DNA of 64,000 nucleotides, taken from the NCBI GenBank assembly GCA_023053575.1, contig JAKZAP010000016.1, positions 16,324,030 through 16,388,029 of the forward strand. Direction: 5' to 3'. The notes beneath the pieces were generated by a model. The model saw only the letters and a program-made list of their open reading frames with translations. It was not told where the DNA came from and did not search any database. The position numbers and the translations under genes were made by a program. Within the stretch, counting starts at the first letter, position 1; each line of letters opens with the position of its first letter. Positions 7,440 to 18,419 of the stretch are shown here, piece after piece. Source of the stretch: Branchinecta lynchi. Lineage: Eukaryota; Arthropoda; Branchiopoda; Anostraca; Branchinectidae.

Positions 7440-7445
7440 CTGACG
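7440..7445. other. Probable 6-bp target duplication (CTGACG) of Polinton copy 1
   Basis: The six bases directly after the terminus are CTGACG. In the related host palindrome at 20.5-20.7 kb the same CTGACG occurs inside an uninterrupted sequence that continues like the flank here. This supports both the end position and the expected 6-bp duplication, whose left copy is not in view. Confidence 0.6.
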
Positions 7446-7505
7446 TATCCGTTATATACGTTATTTGAATATATGTTTCAAAGTCAGCTTCGGCTCAAAG
7501 AATAT
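7440..7505 (-). repeat. Half of a palindromic host repeat, split by the Polinton
   Basis: The sequence from the terminus to about 7505 is the reverse complement of about 20458-20520, the outer arm of the palindromic element at 20.5-20.7 kb. The other half must lie left of the window on the far side of the Polinton. Confidence 0.7.
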
Positions 7506-7560
7506 TTACCATGGTATCAGTAACAACCCAACTCATGAGCAATCTAAAAAAAAAATCCTA

Positions 7561-7966
7561 GGTTTGACATAATTCGGTCTGGACTATCTCTCAGTCGATT
7601 GTCCGGGACAGCCATTATGGAACGTATGGAGCCAAGGATCTAAATAATAATTTCCATACATTGATCCAACTGTTTATTACAGATACAAATAAATTAAAAA
7701 ACCAAGACCAGACTCCAAAAATCCCAGACCAAAACTCCAAGACTCCACAAGACCAAACCCCTGAAGTCATACAAAAAAAATCAATTGAGTCAAAAAAGAA
7801 AGAAAAAACAAAGAAAAGTAAATATAATAAAGTGATCAAACGTGGAAAATTTCGTGATTTGGAAATGACGATGTTCTGTGAGGGTTTTTTGTGTGCCAAA
7901 ACTGCAACCCGGCAATCAACTTCAAATCTAAGTAAATTGGTTGCTTCCATCAGTAAGAGAAGGTAA
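7561..7966 (+). repeat. Dispersed repeat family, copy 1 (partner at 27.8-28.15 kb)
   Basis: Matches 27815-28150 in reverse orientation with scattered differences. Both copies keep a reading frame that encodes a Gln/Lys/Asn-rich peptide ending in a TATRQS segment, but stops differ, so it is more likely relic coding sequence of a transposon than a gene. The poly-purine tracts make the open frame unremarkable. Confidence 0.6.
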
Positions 7967-8102
7967 ACAGAATGTTTGGATTAGGTCTTTAAGAATCTTG
8001 CAAAAAGATATTTATTGAATATTGTGGTATAACCGAGTATCAAGTAGGTACCGAAACTAGTACTAAAGTGGAGAAGGAGCCATCACTCTGGCATCGGAGG
8101 TT

Positions 8103-9208
8103 TAATAATAATAATAATAATAGTTATTTATTACCCACTTACATCAAAAAGATTAATAGTGGAGTATAAACTTGAAGAAGGAAAAAGAAAAAACGGAAAA
8201 AGACGTAAAACAACAACTAGAATCAACAAAACATTAATAAAACAAACGGATCAAACCGTGGTGAGGCGACAAACGCCGATACGCTGTTTCTGAGAGCTTT
8301 TTGTGTAGATCAGTCAGCTTCTCAGTAATATTCGGAAGATAAAACTTTTTAACTATCTTTCGATTCTTGTACCACAGAGGAAGATAGAGAAGAAATTTAC
8401 AGAATCGGAAGTAAGAAGATCGAATATCGCTAATGTCTTTTTTCTTAAATATAGGGTAAAGCCCAGAAAGGTAAAGAACAGAATGATCGGAGAAAGTAGA
8501 GTAAAGTTTACCAAGGGCGACACGATTGTATTTCCCTAGATTGGCTACAATTTTAGAGTAACCAATCTGGATTTTCACTCTGGCATCCCGGACAGCGCGC
8601 TCACGCAGAGTTTTAAGATTTTTTGTAAGTGTAATACCCAACCACCGGATCGAGTCTACATGAGGGATAGAAAAATTTTGAGAACTTAGAGGTCTAGTAG
8701 AAGAAGGAACGTTGAAAGAAAGATACTCGCATTTATCAGCATTAAGCGAAAGACCGATATTAGTAAAAGAAGAAGAAACTTTATGAACCATCTGCGAAAG
8801 ACTGAGTTTAGACCGGCTAATTAGAAGAATGTCATCAGCATAAGCAAGGTAGGAGATATCACTCAAACCAACAAAACACATAGAAGAAATATTCTCAAGA
8901 ATACCAGAAATGCAAAATTTAAAAATACTAGGAGATAACACTCCACCCTGCCGTACGCTCCGACGAACAAAAACATTACAAGATGAAAAGGCACCATTAG
9001 TTTTAATCCGAAGATAGGAGTTACCATACCAAAACTTTAGAAGAAAAATAACAGAAAGGTTAATACCATGATTATAAAGAGAGTAAAGAGCTTGACTATG
9101 TACAACACTATCGAAAGCCTTGGAAAGATCAAGAGCACAAATATGAAGACCATAACCTTTAGCCGAAGCATTTAAAATAACCAGAGTTTGCCCATTTCCA
9201 GCTATCAA
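8103..9208 (-). mobile_element. 5'-truncated LINE (non-LTR retrotransposon), in intron of protease locus 1
   Basis: Minus-strand element ending in an (AAT)n-type tail at 8103-8126 on the plus strand. It carries the C-terminal part of reverse transcriptase ORF2 and a short A/T-rich 3' untranslated part (8127-8233). The 5' end is lost near 9208, only about 20 bp past the splice donor of the upstream protease exon. The related 3' part recurs at 21845-22030 and the RT C-terminus at about 9710-10003. Confidence 0.85.
8234..9208 (-). pseudogene. LINE reverse transcriptase, C-terminal half, frame still open
   Basis: Predicted 324 residues in one frame without stops. Visible RT blocks are LDLSKAFDSV (motif A), VRQGGVLSP (motif B) and YLAYADDILLISRS (motif C, catalytic AYADD), then the thumb region. 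Endonuclease and the N-terminal part of RT are absent, so it cannot be autonomous. It lies in the same direction as the host serine protease gene, inside its intron. The open frame suggests a fairly recent insertion. Confidence 0.88.
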
Positions 9209-9230
9209 CCTGAAATATAACTGTACTTAC

Positions 9231-9385
9231 GTTGCAAGAATCCCTTTTGCCACTAGCATCTCCAGCGCACAGTATTTTGTCATTGATTCCATCGCCTTGT
9301 TCTTTAGAAAATATGTTGTATTTTTCTTTGCAGTCCTTGGTTGTGAATACACTTAGCTGTGCTTTCAGCAGGACCTCAGATGCAT
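9231..9385 (-). CDS. Serine protease locus 1, exon before the catalytic-Ser exon
   Basis: 155-bp exon bounded by TTTTAG at its 5' side and GTAAGT at its 3' side. It encodes the trypsin-fold segment after the Asp box: ASEVLLKAQLSV, a KDCKEKY cysteine segment, and KILCAGD ending in DSCN. In trypsin-like proteases DSC is followed by the GDSGGP catalytic motif; the exon ends exactly there in phase 0. The entry phase (1) agrees with the donor at 12619. The following exon is not found between here and position 1; a LINE begins about 20 bp downstream and a Polinton occupies 1-7439. Confidence 0.87.
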
Positions 9386-9424
9386 CTAAAATCAAGGAGA
9401 AAATCAACAACAATATTAAGAGAG

Positions 9425-9709
9425 GGTAAGCGTTTTGTTATGATGTTAACGTCCTCATTTTTACATCTTAAGTGGGGTACCTTTGGTGATCAATTTAAGT
9501 TAGTCTTCTCTATTTGAAGTTATGAGCTAATTGTAGTCTGGGACACCGTGACAATACTCTTGGCCCACATCTCTTTGCATGCTCAAAACTGGCAATAGGT
9601 CAACCCCTTTACTTGCATTACATCACGGCGTTACTTGAGGCTTGCGATGGGTCGTAGAACGAGATTCTTCAAATCGGAGGAGTGTTTGTTATATTGAGTG
9701 TTTTTGTTT
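9425..9709. other. Intron sequence without recognised feature
   Basis: Intron of protease locus 1 between the exon at 9231-9385 and a plus-strand LINE remnant. No repeat partner or coding signal was recognised by eye. Confidence 0.5.
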
Positions 9710-10199
9710 GTTGTAAACTATTTATAGCACTACTCTTCCTTCTGTGACCATTCTGTTCTTTTTCTATCTGGTGTTTATCCTATTTCAAAGAAAAAGGATA
9801 TTAAAGCTATGCGATCCTCTTACTTTCGTTTTTGTAAGTTTCTTCTTTTTCTCCCTCCTTGGCAAAGAAATTCTAGAATTACTAGTAAGTGCTCGCTACC
9901 GGATATCACGGAGAAATTGTCTGTTATCCACAGAAAACTGTCCGAAACGGCGTATGCTTGTCTGTAGCCCTCTAGCGGGCTTATTCTTCTGTTTGACTCT
10001 TAATTAGATTTTGTTTGTATGTGTTGTGTTTCCTTTAATTATGTCTTCATATTTTTTTTGTACTCAACTATTTTCTTCTTGAACTATTTGTGGGTTAAAA
10101 ATAGATAATTATTTAGTGTACTTGTAAAATTGTGGTAATATATTTTATTGTATCCTATGTTCGAGGTAAGTAGTGGATGGTTCACCGTCAAGAAATAAA
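9710..10199 (+). mobile_element. LINE remnant, plus strand: RT C-terminus and 3' end
   Basis: About 9739-10003 reads in one frame as a close relative of the last 80 residues of the RT at 8234-9208 (shared SSYFRFCKFLL and EKLS...HRKLSETAY segments), with a stop near 9962. The 3' untranslated part runs to 10199, ending GAAATAAA. Its last 156 bp are repeated at 10612-10767. The 5' limit is uncertain. Confidence 0.7.
10044..10199 (+). repeat. 156-bp direct repeat, copy 1 (LINE 3' end)
   Basis: Identical by reading to 10612-10767, starting TCTTCAT and ending GAAATAAA. Here it is continuous with RT-derived sequence, which shows that the repeat is the 3' tail of a LINE. Confidence 0.85.
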
Positions 10200-10469
10200 C
10201 GTTGAGACTCCAAAACACTTTCTACCGGTGGTAACCAGAGATAACCATCTGAAGCAGTCAAAGCAATCTACCAGTTCTCACTCTACCAAATGCAAACGTC
10301 TTTGCACTCTACTAGTTCGAAATATGTAACATGTTCATCTACAAGTTCGGTGGATGATACTTGATTCCATACCAAGGTTTTGTATCAGCTTCATAAGGGA
10401 TTTCTGAATTGATTGAAATAGTGCCGGTTTATTCTGAAAGACAGAGGAGACACTTCTGCTCAGTCTTTC

Positions 10470-10611
10470 TGTCTAGCATTGATACCTCTATCCAAAGACA
10501 ATAATAGTGGGAAAGACCGGCAACTCCGCTAAAACCGCGTCGATGAAAATCGATTGGGACGCTACCTAGGGTTTGGACTTTGTCCAATTTCGAGCTAGAT
10601 GATTCATATAA
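10470..10611 (+). repeat. Host repeat interrupted by a LINE tail (continues at 10768)
   Basis: Reads as a diverged inverted copy of about 12085-12250. The match is broken after GATGATTCAT and resumes at 10768 with AGCAAGAGGG, so the 156-bp LINE tail at 10612-10767 is an insertion in this repeat. Confidence 0.65.
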
Positions 10612-10767
10612 TCTTCATATTTTTTTTGTACTCAACTATTTTCTTCTTGAACTATTTGTGGGTTAAAAATAGATAATTATTTAGTGTACTTGTAAAATTG
10701 TGGTAATATATTTTATTGTATCCTATGTTCGAGGTAAGTAGTGGATGGTTCACCGTCAAGAAATAAA
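10612..10767 (+). mobile_element. 156-bp direct repeat, copy 2: extreme 5'-truncated LINE tail
   Basis: Identical to 10044-10199. It sits as an insertion in the dispersed repeat described at 10470-10611, as expected for a very short 5'-truncated retrotransposition product. Confidence 0.8.
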
Positions 10768-10949
10768 AGCAAGAGGGTTTGAATCCACAGTGTCTGTCAA
10801 TATTAGTTGACTTTAAATTAGTGGTTGCCCGTGAATTCAGCACTCTTCTACTAAAAAAAAGTGATTAATTGTGTTTCTACTTGCTTTTATTTCGGTTAAA
10901 GAGGAAATCTGAAGGAAGAAAGCATGCTCTTCATAAATGATTGCTAAAC

Positions 10950-11030
10950 TTGGAGTCAGCTACAGTGTTTGCGACCGATATTCGGCTCTTCTTGGCAAGG
11001 GTCTTTGTTTGGCTGTTGAAGCCCAAGCCC
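10950..11030 (+). repeat. Fragment of the palindromic host repeat (20.5-kb family)
   Basis: The stretch with TCAGCTAC...TTCTTGGCAAGGGTC matches about 20517-20580 with several differences. A palindromic return arm is not seen here. Confidence 0.55.
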
Positions 11031-12060
11031 AAGCTGACTGGGAAAAATATAGTAAGCGACTGAAAAACTTATGCAGTTGCAAATCTTTAGCGATTTGTTA
11101 CTGCAAACGCCGAATTTGGCCAAAACTGATTCAGCCTGTGCGAAGTTTAATAGAAGCTCAGATAGGTTACTTGCTAAATTGGTGAAAGCTGGAAAATACT
11201 TAAACAAATTCAAGGATACGGTACACAGCAACTTACACCGTAATCTCATTCTGTAGGCTAAGGGGAGAGTTTTTAATCGTAAAAATGGATTAGATTTTTT
11301 TTAGAACACCTGAACTGTTGAGCTTGTTCGGACGGGACCGAAACAAGCGCGTAAACAGCGGCTGATCTGTTCAGACGACTGTTTGAGATTTACGGGTGAA
11401 TAAAAACAGAATTAAAAAGTAACACAAACATCTTGTGAGTATACAAGTCAAATATAGTTGACTTGTATAGTCTTCAGACTAGAAAAAAGTCATAAATTGA
11501 ATGTTGACAGATTTCAGGCGACTCGGCATTTAAGTTAAAACAAACAAAATTCATCTAAAAATGTTTGTTTTTAAATCAGAACATAAAATATAATTGGTGA
11601 TAAATATAAATAATACAAGAACAGAATGATATAATTTAGTGTTGTCGTATTATTATATTAAGTATTACTTTTCAAAGAAAAACAACGGAAACGAATATAA
11701 ACAGAACACACACTGTTGAAATTGAAAATTATTCTACCTTTTCTTAGATCTTTTATTAATCCTGGGATGCTTAATGTAAAAATTCTACTATGTTCACATT
11801 GGTCTGACAAAGTTTGAACTGGATTGGCCTAATAAAACTCGCCAAGCTTGACCTAATTCCCCTAATTACGGTTTGTTTACTGTCCCAAGAGTCATCAAAG
11901 GTCACATTCCAAAGGATTTACTGTATCTCGATCGGTGCCGCGATACAAATATGCGCCTATTTGGAGGATTAGCGGCTGATTTTTTTTTTTTTTAGCTGCT
12001 CTTTGCGCACGTAAATCAGCCGCTGATCGAGAATTGGCTGCTGTTTCAGCCCGTGTGAAC
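11031..12060. other. Intron, A/T-rich, nothing coding recognised
   Basis: Intron of protease locus 1. Two short segments around AGCGGCTGAT (about 11355 and 11970) occur in related sequence and hint at an old palindromic repeat; otherwise nothing is recognised. Confidence 0.45.
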
Positions 12061-12084
12061 AGGATTCACCCGAATCTCGCCCTC

Positions 12085-12250
12085 TTGCTTTGATTACATG
12101 AATCATCTACCAGCCGAAATTGCACCAAGTCCAACCGCTAAACGGCGCTGATTGTTGCGACTCATGGGGCTTACGGGAGTTTCCGGTCTTTCCCACTTTT
12201 ACTGTCTTTGCCTCTATCAACGCTGTTCTGAAACCTTGCCCCTAATCTAA
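12085..12250 (-). repeat. Dispersed host repeat, uninterrupted copy (partner 10470-10800)
   Basis: The reverse complement aligns with 10470-10611 plus 10768-10790, giving the empty-site version of the locus that received the LINE tail. Confidence 0.6.
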
Positions 12251-12618
12251 CGAAACTACCGAGCCCCTGTTTCAACTCAATTAAACAACTAGTAGTTTGA
12301 TTCCTAGGAATGACAATGAGGTAACAGTTTTGTAGAACCCACCAAAATGAGAGCAGGATAAAGGGTTACTGCTTTAGTTGTAAAGAAAATGCTTTCGAAT
12401 TTATTCGAAAGTTTTTTTTTCGAAAACTGGGCCCGAAAGAACTTATGAAAAAACGAAGAACAAATTCACATATTCGGCAGCTTTGTTCTACTTCTGGTAA
12501 GCGTTTTTACGACATTATAGCAAGGAATACCTGCGCTCATCTGATATTTGAATGACACTGGACCCCGGTTCTAGGGTCTGGTTTTTGAATTGCCATCGTA
12601 AGACACTAAAGAACTTAC

Positions 12619-12720
12619 CTAACTTCTCTGTGAAACCCCATCCGGCGACATAGGGCTTATGAAGCGTCAGGTCCAAGGAGTTCCATTTACTGGTTGGCAA
12701 GCAAACTGGGCGGACTCGAT
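12619..12720 (-). CDS. Serine protease locus 1, exon after the Asp box
   Basis: 102-bp exon: TTTCAG before it, GTAAGT after it. It encodes RVRPVCLPTS, the PxCLP segment that follows the catalytic Asp in clip proteases, and the VAGWG motif. Phase 1 at both ends, matching the donor at 15556 and the acceptor at 9385. Confidence 0.88.
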
Positions 12721-12739
12721 CTGAAAACACGGCAACACT

Positions 12740-14635
12740 CTCATCTCCTTACTTAAAATACCCTAACAAATTCGGGTTCTTCTGGTTGTTTATATTTTAC
12801 ATTCGTTATTGCCTGTTCACAAAACGGTGATGACAGGCTTGAAGTTTTGGGGTCTACCTTGGTGGTTTTTTTTTAAGTTAAGAGACTATACAGTGGCAGG
12901 TACTTATTCTGCTATGTTTTTTTCCGTTGTTTGAAACCATAGCTGAATAAATACGAATTTTCTATTTAAAATTAAATAAAAACTCCTGCTATCAGAATAT
13001 TTTAGTTGGTTTAAGACAGCTAGGGCTAGGCCTCATTAATAGTGATTTGGATTTCGAAACTCCAAAATGTATTTGAAGGAACGTGATACTATGTTTTTCA
13101 GCCTATATCCAAGGCACAGCGATAGTGCTTTAATATATTTCATGACCCGATGAAAAATTTGTAGCCTGCGTAGTAGTATGGTAGTATAACGAAAACGTTG
13201 CATGTAATACTATGTAATAGCAAAGAATACTGTCATTTAATGTGCCTCAGACCGGCCCAATCTTATGTAGTACATAGGATTATGTAGTATATAGGAGGCC
13301 CCAAACCTCGACACAATAGGTAAAATCCATCCAAATATTATCTACTAATCTGGAACGACCGTAGGATACAACTGGAATTTTATTATTGTTTTTTGGTTAA
13401 CAAATACCTGCTGCAACATGAACATCGTCTGGGGCATAGGGCAATTAAGTAAGAAGTGTCCCAAGGATTCCGAATAATGCAGGAGTAGATGAACATGGTT
13501 TTAAATCGAACAAATCGGTAGCTTGCCAATGACCAAAACGTCACCTGACCACACCCACATTTCGCCCTTCAAAGATAGTTGGTCTCGCGGAAAATCTCAT
13601 CCGGAGAGCTCTGATCTATCTGCTTTCACTGAATATCTCGTTCAAGAAAGATTTAAGAAGAAAATGTAAAGTAAGTTCTTATTTTTGGTGCTAACGTCTA
13701 TTTCCGGGTCTTCAGAAAGGGTTATGGTGTCAAGCATCCAACTCTTCAGACCACACATCAAAGTCTACATCTCATGTAACCTACAAGGAACAATCATTTA
13801 TTTCATTTTTAACCCATTGTCAAACTTTCCAGAAAATACAGCTTCTCTGTGTTTAGGCAACTGTTAAGTCGTTCAAACCTTAGACAAGAACGCCGTATCA
13901 ACCTCCGACGTTGAGAATAACGCATTAGCCACTCAATCCGTTGGCTTCACACTTAGTTGCTGAGTAAGACCCAACTGATCCCGAACTGCCTCACGCGCAA
14001 CTGATTCGCATGTTATCAAGAAGAGTGTTATCTCTCAAAGGTGCGTTACAAAAAAAAAAAATGACTTCTCCGAAGTCAGTTCGGAGAAGTAAACCATGAT
14101 AATTTATAGAAACACTCGGCCCTAAAATTAATTACGTCACCCTCTTTTCGCCACTCACTTTAGCCTTCACATTGCTCTAAATGGCATTTGGCTTCTTTGA
14201 CCCTTTCCTTCTTCCATTAGAGTTTAACTGAAAATGTAGACTATTTTTATACCTGATTACACTGAAACATCTTTACCGAACTAAGGGATTTGGTATTTTT
14301 TTCGTCCGAGGCTCTAGTAATGACGTTCAGAATGTGAGTTGCTTGCACGACTGCCCATCATTCATCAAGACGCAGTGATTTTGGACTTGGCAACAAGCAG
14401 CCTAGCGTCAGCTTATTTTTCGGCGATGGCTTAGTATTTCAATTGGAAAATATTTCAAAAATCCATTTTCTGCGGAGAAGCGAACAAATCGATTTTTTTC
14501 CAGGTTCAAGGCCTCTTTACGGGAGTACGTGATGTCAAGGTGATGTGTGACCAGACTGCAGGGTCTTAGCCTATTTTATTTAACCTTTAAACGGACGATT
14601 AAGATTTTTTACCGTTTGTTGGGATTATTTTTTTT
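12740..14635. other. Intron, nothing coding recognised
   Basis: Intron of protease locus 1 with A/T-rich sequence and short homopolymers. Small open frames are not convincing and no partner repeats were recognised. Confidence 0.45.
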
Positions 14636-14640
14636 GCAAG

Positions 14641-14958
14641 GCATGAGATTTGAACCATATTCTTTCCCGTATCCAGGAATCTATTTCGGTGGGAGTGGGG
14701 GCGGGGAGGGGGGAACTAAAATAACCGAAAAGATATATACCAGATTTTAAAGCCTACAAAAAAACATTACTTTGTGGGTGATATTCTTTCCCGTATCCAG
14801 GAATCTATTTCGGTGGGATTGGGAGGGGGGAGGGGGGAACTAAAAGAACAAAAAAGACATATACCAGATTTTAAAGCGTACAAAAAAATATTACTTTTTT
14901 GGGTTTCAGGGGGGGGGGGGTCGAGCCCCCTACCCCTCCCCTCCCTGGATACGGCCTT
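14641..14958. repeat. Foldback element of the CCGTATCCAGG / poly-G family, copy 1
   Basis: Starts with CCGTATCCAGGAATCTATTT plus a G-rich run and ends with a C-rich run and CTGGATACGGCCTTGG, i.e. inverted ends. The left arm and inner part are duplicated in tandem (about 14668-14770 and 14786-14886, period near 118 bp). A second family member lies at 56346-56530. Confidence 0.7.
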
Positions 14959-15095
14959 GGTGCCACGTGAGAAGTTTTAATGCTATAATAATCTCAATAA
15001 AGGATCTACTTAATAGTACAATCTTAGAATTATTGGCATGATTGGTGCATTTCTGGACTATTTAATCAAGGTAATTAAAAGAAGGCGATGATAGT

Positions 15096-15480
15096 TTAAG
15101 GATGATTGAAGCTCCATATTTCAGTATATTTCAACCCGCTTAACTCTAGCTCTTGGAAAGCTTTCTGTCTAACTGATGTGAAGGATTCTGACCGTTTGTG
15201 TGCAATTGTAGCCTCGTTTTTGTTGCAATAGCGCTGCCGCATCGCTGCTGCAGCACTTCTTTGCTTTTGCACAATATACATTTTTGGATTAACTTTCTTC
15301 TTGGTTGAAGCGGCAGCGCTGCAGCATCTTGCAGGGAAGCACGGACTTGGTCGGTGAGCAAGTCCGCGATTCTGGAGAAGCGCTGCCGTCTCCCTAGGAA
15401 GCACTGCAGTGCAAAAACGGATGTAGAAAGAATCAGTCCGGAAGTGGCCGAGAAGCAGACCTGCAGCGTCCAACAAAAAC
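15096..15480. other. CTG/GCAG-rich low-complexity intron stretch
   Basis: Rich in GCTGC/GCAGC words with several short palindromes (about 15225-15400). Open frames here follow from the composition. No protein family recognised. Confidence 0.4.
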
Positions 15481-15555
15481 GAGGCTTGTGTCAGCATTAA
15501 GACAGGCGTAATTTTCAAATTCCACGGATATAATAAAAAACTTTGTTATTCTTAC

Positions 15556-15716
15556 TACCGAAGCAGACTCCTTGTTTGAGCTTTAGTATCGCAATGTCAT
15601 TCGCTTTAGTCAGTTGACTGTATTGCTCGTGGAAATTGATTCTGGCAATACTGATTTCGGTCGATTTCCCATCAGCTGTAGTACTTGTATCGTGTTCAGC
15701 AAGTCGCACAATGAAC
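15556..15716 (-). CDS. Serine protease locus 1, Asp-box exon
   Basis: 161-bp exon, acceptor TTTCAG, donor GTAAGA. It encodes VRLAEHD, typical of the start of this exon in clip proteases, and NDIAILKL, which carries the catalytic Asp. Entry phase 2 and exit phase 1 fit neighbouring exons. Confidence 0.9.
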
Positions 15717-15719
15717 CTG

Positions 15720-16200
15720 AAACGAGTTAATCATACACAATCGAAGATCTGCCCACTCCGTGGCTCTTGCTGTACACACTTATCCGGTAACAACCTGCAC
15801 TGACCGGATACAGCTTTTCTGAGACTATTTCCGGTTATTAATTAGGTGATTACGATCAAATAAGGAGGATTTTTAATGTTCTAACACTTTGCAAACGGCT
15901 CAGCATCTGCCGGGCACTTGCTGTGCACTAAGACTGAAAGTGAGCAACCCTATGTTCACAATATCTTGCTGATCAATTAAGGCAATTCCTTGACCCTGTT
16001 AAAATAATTAAAGGACCTGTCTTATCTATAATACAAGCGCAACCTACTTCCATAATTACTCCATATATTTCTAACTCGGAGACTCAAATTTCGTACGGTA
16101 CACTCTAACCCCTCTAACAAAACCTCACTGATTTTCTCACTTGCCGTGTTTTGCTACCTTCAATGTGTATCACACTGTAAACGGATGTCTGCGAGAAGTT
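15720..16200. other. Intron, nothing recognised
   Basis: Intron of protease locus 1; no coding motif or repeat partner was seen. Confidence 0.45.
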
Positions 16201-16204
16201 TTTC

Positions 16205-16800
16205 CATCAGAACAAGACCAAAGGTTTCGAGGATTGGGATCCCAAAAATTTAATACCAGACAATCGGATCTTGTCTTCGCCAGATCCAGTCTTCACGAGA
16301 CTCCCTAAACATTTTAATATTAAAATTTAGAAACAAATTAAGGCCAAATAGCTAATCATCTGCAAGTTCAGATATGGATTCAGCATGTGTGTTTAACCCT
16401 ATAAGTCATATCTACTTTGACGAAAACTTCCTGTTTTACTTCTGCCAATTTTCCGGTTTCGGCCGAATTCTGGAACTACTCGTCCGGTGAAAAAAGAAAG
16501 CAGAAAAATGAATTTTCTTTCCCCTATTTCGAACTTCAAATAAAAATTTAACTTATAACAAATTTTCCAGTTCCATGTACGAATTTCATACCCATTCCGG
16601 GTAGAAAATGGTCGTCATGCACGGAGTCAGCATCTCTTCTTACTCCAAAATCGGATATTTAATCAACTACAAATAATACTTTTACTTTTAACAAATTTTC
16701 CTGTTTTGGCCGGATTCCGGACCAACTACTTGTCCGAGTATAAATCGACAATCTAACAAACATCAAATAGAACTTTTCCTCTAATAAAACTTTCCTCCCG
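16205..16800 (-). repeat. Composite dispersed repeat, copy 1 (inverted partner 43.74-44.52 kb)
   Basis: Two parts recur in the same order but opposite orientation at 43740-44520: a segment with GGGATCCCAAAAATTTAAT and TCTTCGCCAGATCC (16218-16305), and a degenerate tandem of TTTTCCGG / TTAATCAACT units (16430-16790). The first part is also at 28549-28633. Together they form one element of roughly 600-800 bp; type unknown. Confidence 0.65.
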
Positions 16801-16939
16801 ACAACCCCCCCCCATTCCCCGCACACCCCCGTTCATGGGTAACTGGGCCCAGATTTCCCATGAGTTACGTTCGTCTATGATATGTCTCGAGTTCAACTCT
16901 TGTATACTTGTGGATATGTATGTATAAATACGGATTTTG

Positions 16940-17275
16940 GAGTAACAGCAACAGATAAGACCACGCCGCGTACCTCATTCATTCATGATCAGTTGGAAAC
17001 TGGACGGTATTGTCATATGATCAAAGATATGCCGTTCTTAATGAAGTTGTGACAAGGCGGTATTAGGCTGCTACGATTTGCTACGATGGGTACGATGGCA
17101 CTTGTTATTACTTTGCTAATGGAAAAGAGGTTTAAATGGTCGGACCGTCTAGCAAGACATTCAGTATGGAAACTAAAAAACTGTTCTTGCAAGAACTTGA
17201 AGATCTTCTTTGGATTTCTAAATGCGGTTTGTTTACATTAAAAGCTCTTAAACTGAGATGACTTCAAAATATGTT
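16940..17275 (+). repeat. Dispersed R-repeat, copy 1 (opposite orientation to others)
   Basis: Begins near AACAGCAACAGATAAGACC, passes ATGCCGTTCTTAATGAA and the CTGAGATGA... end. It matches 24895-25320, 27295-27740 and the pair 46449-46642/53602-53765 in reverse. Stretches look coding-derived (relic transposon). Confidence 0.65.
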
Positions 17276-17639
17276 ATTTAAATATCTTTTTGGTTATTAG
17301 GGATGTCAAATGTGTTGGTTCAAACGATGTTTGTTCAAAAGATGTGATAAAGATTTTATTTTCACAGTCTGAGAGCTTGCGCAGATGTTCTGAGTATAGA
17401 ATGTCGTCGAGCAAGGAAGTTCACATGCACAAAAGGCAGTATCTGATTTCCGAAGCTCAAGTTTGCTATACCTCGAACCGTTTGGCAGAATTTTGAAGTA
17501 ACCAAATCTAATTCCATTAGTAGCTGATTTGACAGCTTCCTCGCAAATCTTTCGCATATGCGCATTCGTTATCCCGAGAATTCGAATTTTCTCCTATATT
17601 AGGGAGCAGCAGTGGGGTTCAAACAAACGTACTAACATT

Positions 17640-18060
17640 TACTAGCGTTTAAGGTTTATTAGCGTTTATTTCAAGGCCGTTCCTGGGTCAGATGATAAGT
17701 AGGACATCGTCGGCGTATGCCAGGTAGTTAACATTGATGCCCCGGAAGCTAAAGATTGGCGTAAGCTTTATTAGGCATCGGGAAATCACTTATTTAAAAA
17801 TCTGTGGCGAAATAGGACCCTGCACTGTTGAACTCCTTTTTTCACTGTCATAGGGACACTCAGCCTGTCTTTACATTTGACTACCAGCTTGCATTTCGAG
17901 CACCAATATCTTAAGGCCAATATGATTGACCTAGTTATGCCATTTTCCATAAAAGACAATAGAGCTTGGACGAGGCTCTTATGGAAATAATTGAAGTCGT
18001 AAACGAATGAGGTACGCCGCGTGGTCTTATTTGTTGCTGTTACTCCAAAAATAATAATAT
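17640..18060 (-). mobile_element. Degenerate LINE RT fragment
   Basis: The minus strand reads YLAYADDVLLI around 17705-17735 and, further upstream in the same direction, an RT motif-A/B region with HKSLVQALLSFMENGI and KKGVQQ (17786-18010). Frames are broken between them. The 5' side abuts sequence of the R-repeat family (TACGCCGCGTGGTCTTATTT, about 18011). Confidence 0.7.
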
Positions 18061-18419
18061 ACAAAATAATATCAGAAACGATAAATAAAATGTGCAGTTT
18101 CTTCTACAAAAAAGGTCTCGATGTACCATGGTTTTCTTGCAAAACATCCTAAACCGACTAAGGTAGTCAATATTTCCATTCTAGTATTCCTTTGCAGATC
18201 CTTGTCTTCAACCGTTTCTCTCTCAAACATATAACTTCTCAAATCTTATAGCTCTTAAAAAAGACCCTACAAATGCGAAGTATCCCATGCTACTGTAATC
18301 CCCAAGTAGGGAAAATGTAAGGACCGGAACACATTTCACCTTCTCCAATTCTGAATGAGAAAGAACCTGTCGGCAAACAGTCTTTCCGTGTTAGTGTTTC
18401 TATCTAAACAGAATTTCTG

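Noticed and set aside
7661..7966. 101-codon plus-strand frame as a gene
   Set aside because: It is part of a dispersed repeat (partner 27.8 kb) where the frame is changed, and the Lys/Gln/Asn-rich content follows from A-rich DNA.
10044..10767. 156-bp direct repeats as LTRs of a miniature LTR retrotransposon
   Set aside because: They lack TG...CA ends, and copy 1 is continuous with LINE RT sequence upstream, which identifies them as LINE tails.
15096..15518. 140-codon Ala/Cys-rich minus-strand frame
   Set aside because: Driven by GCTGC repeats; no splice-consistent link to the neighbouring protease exons.
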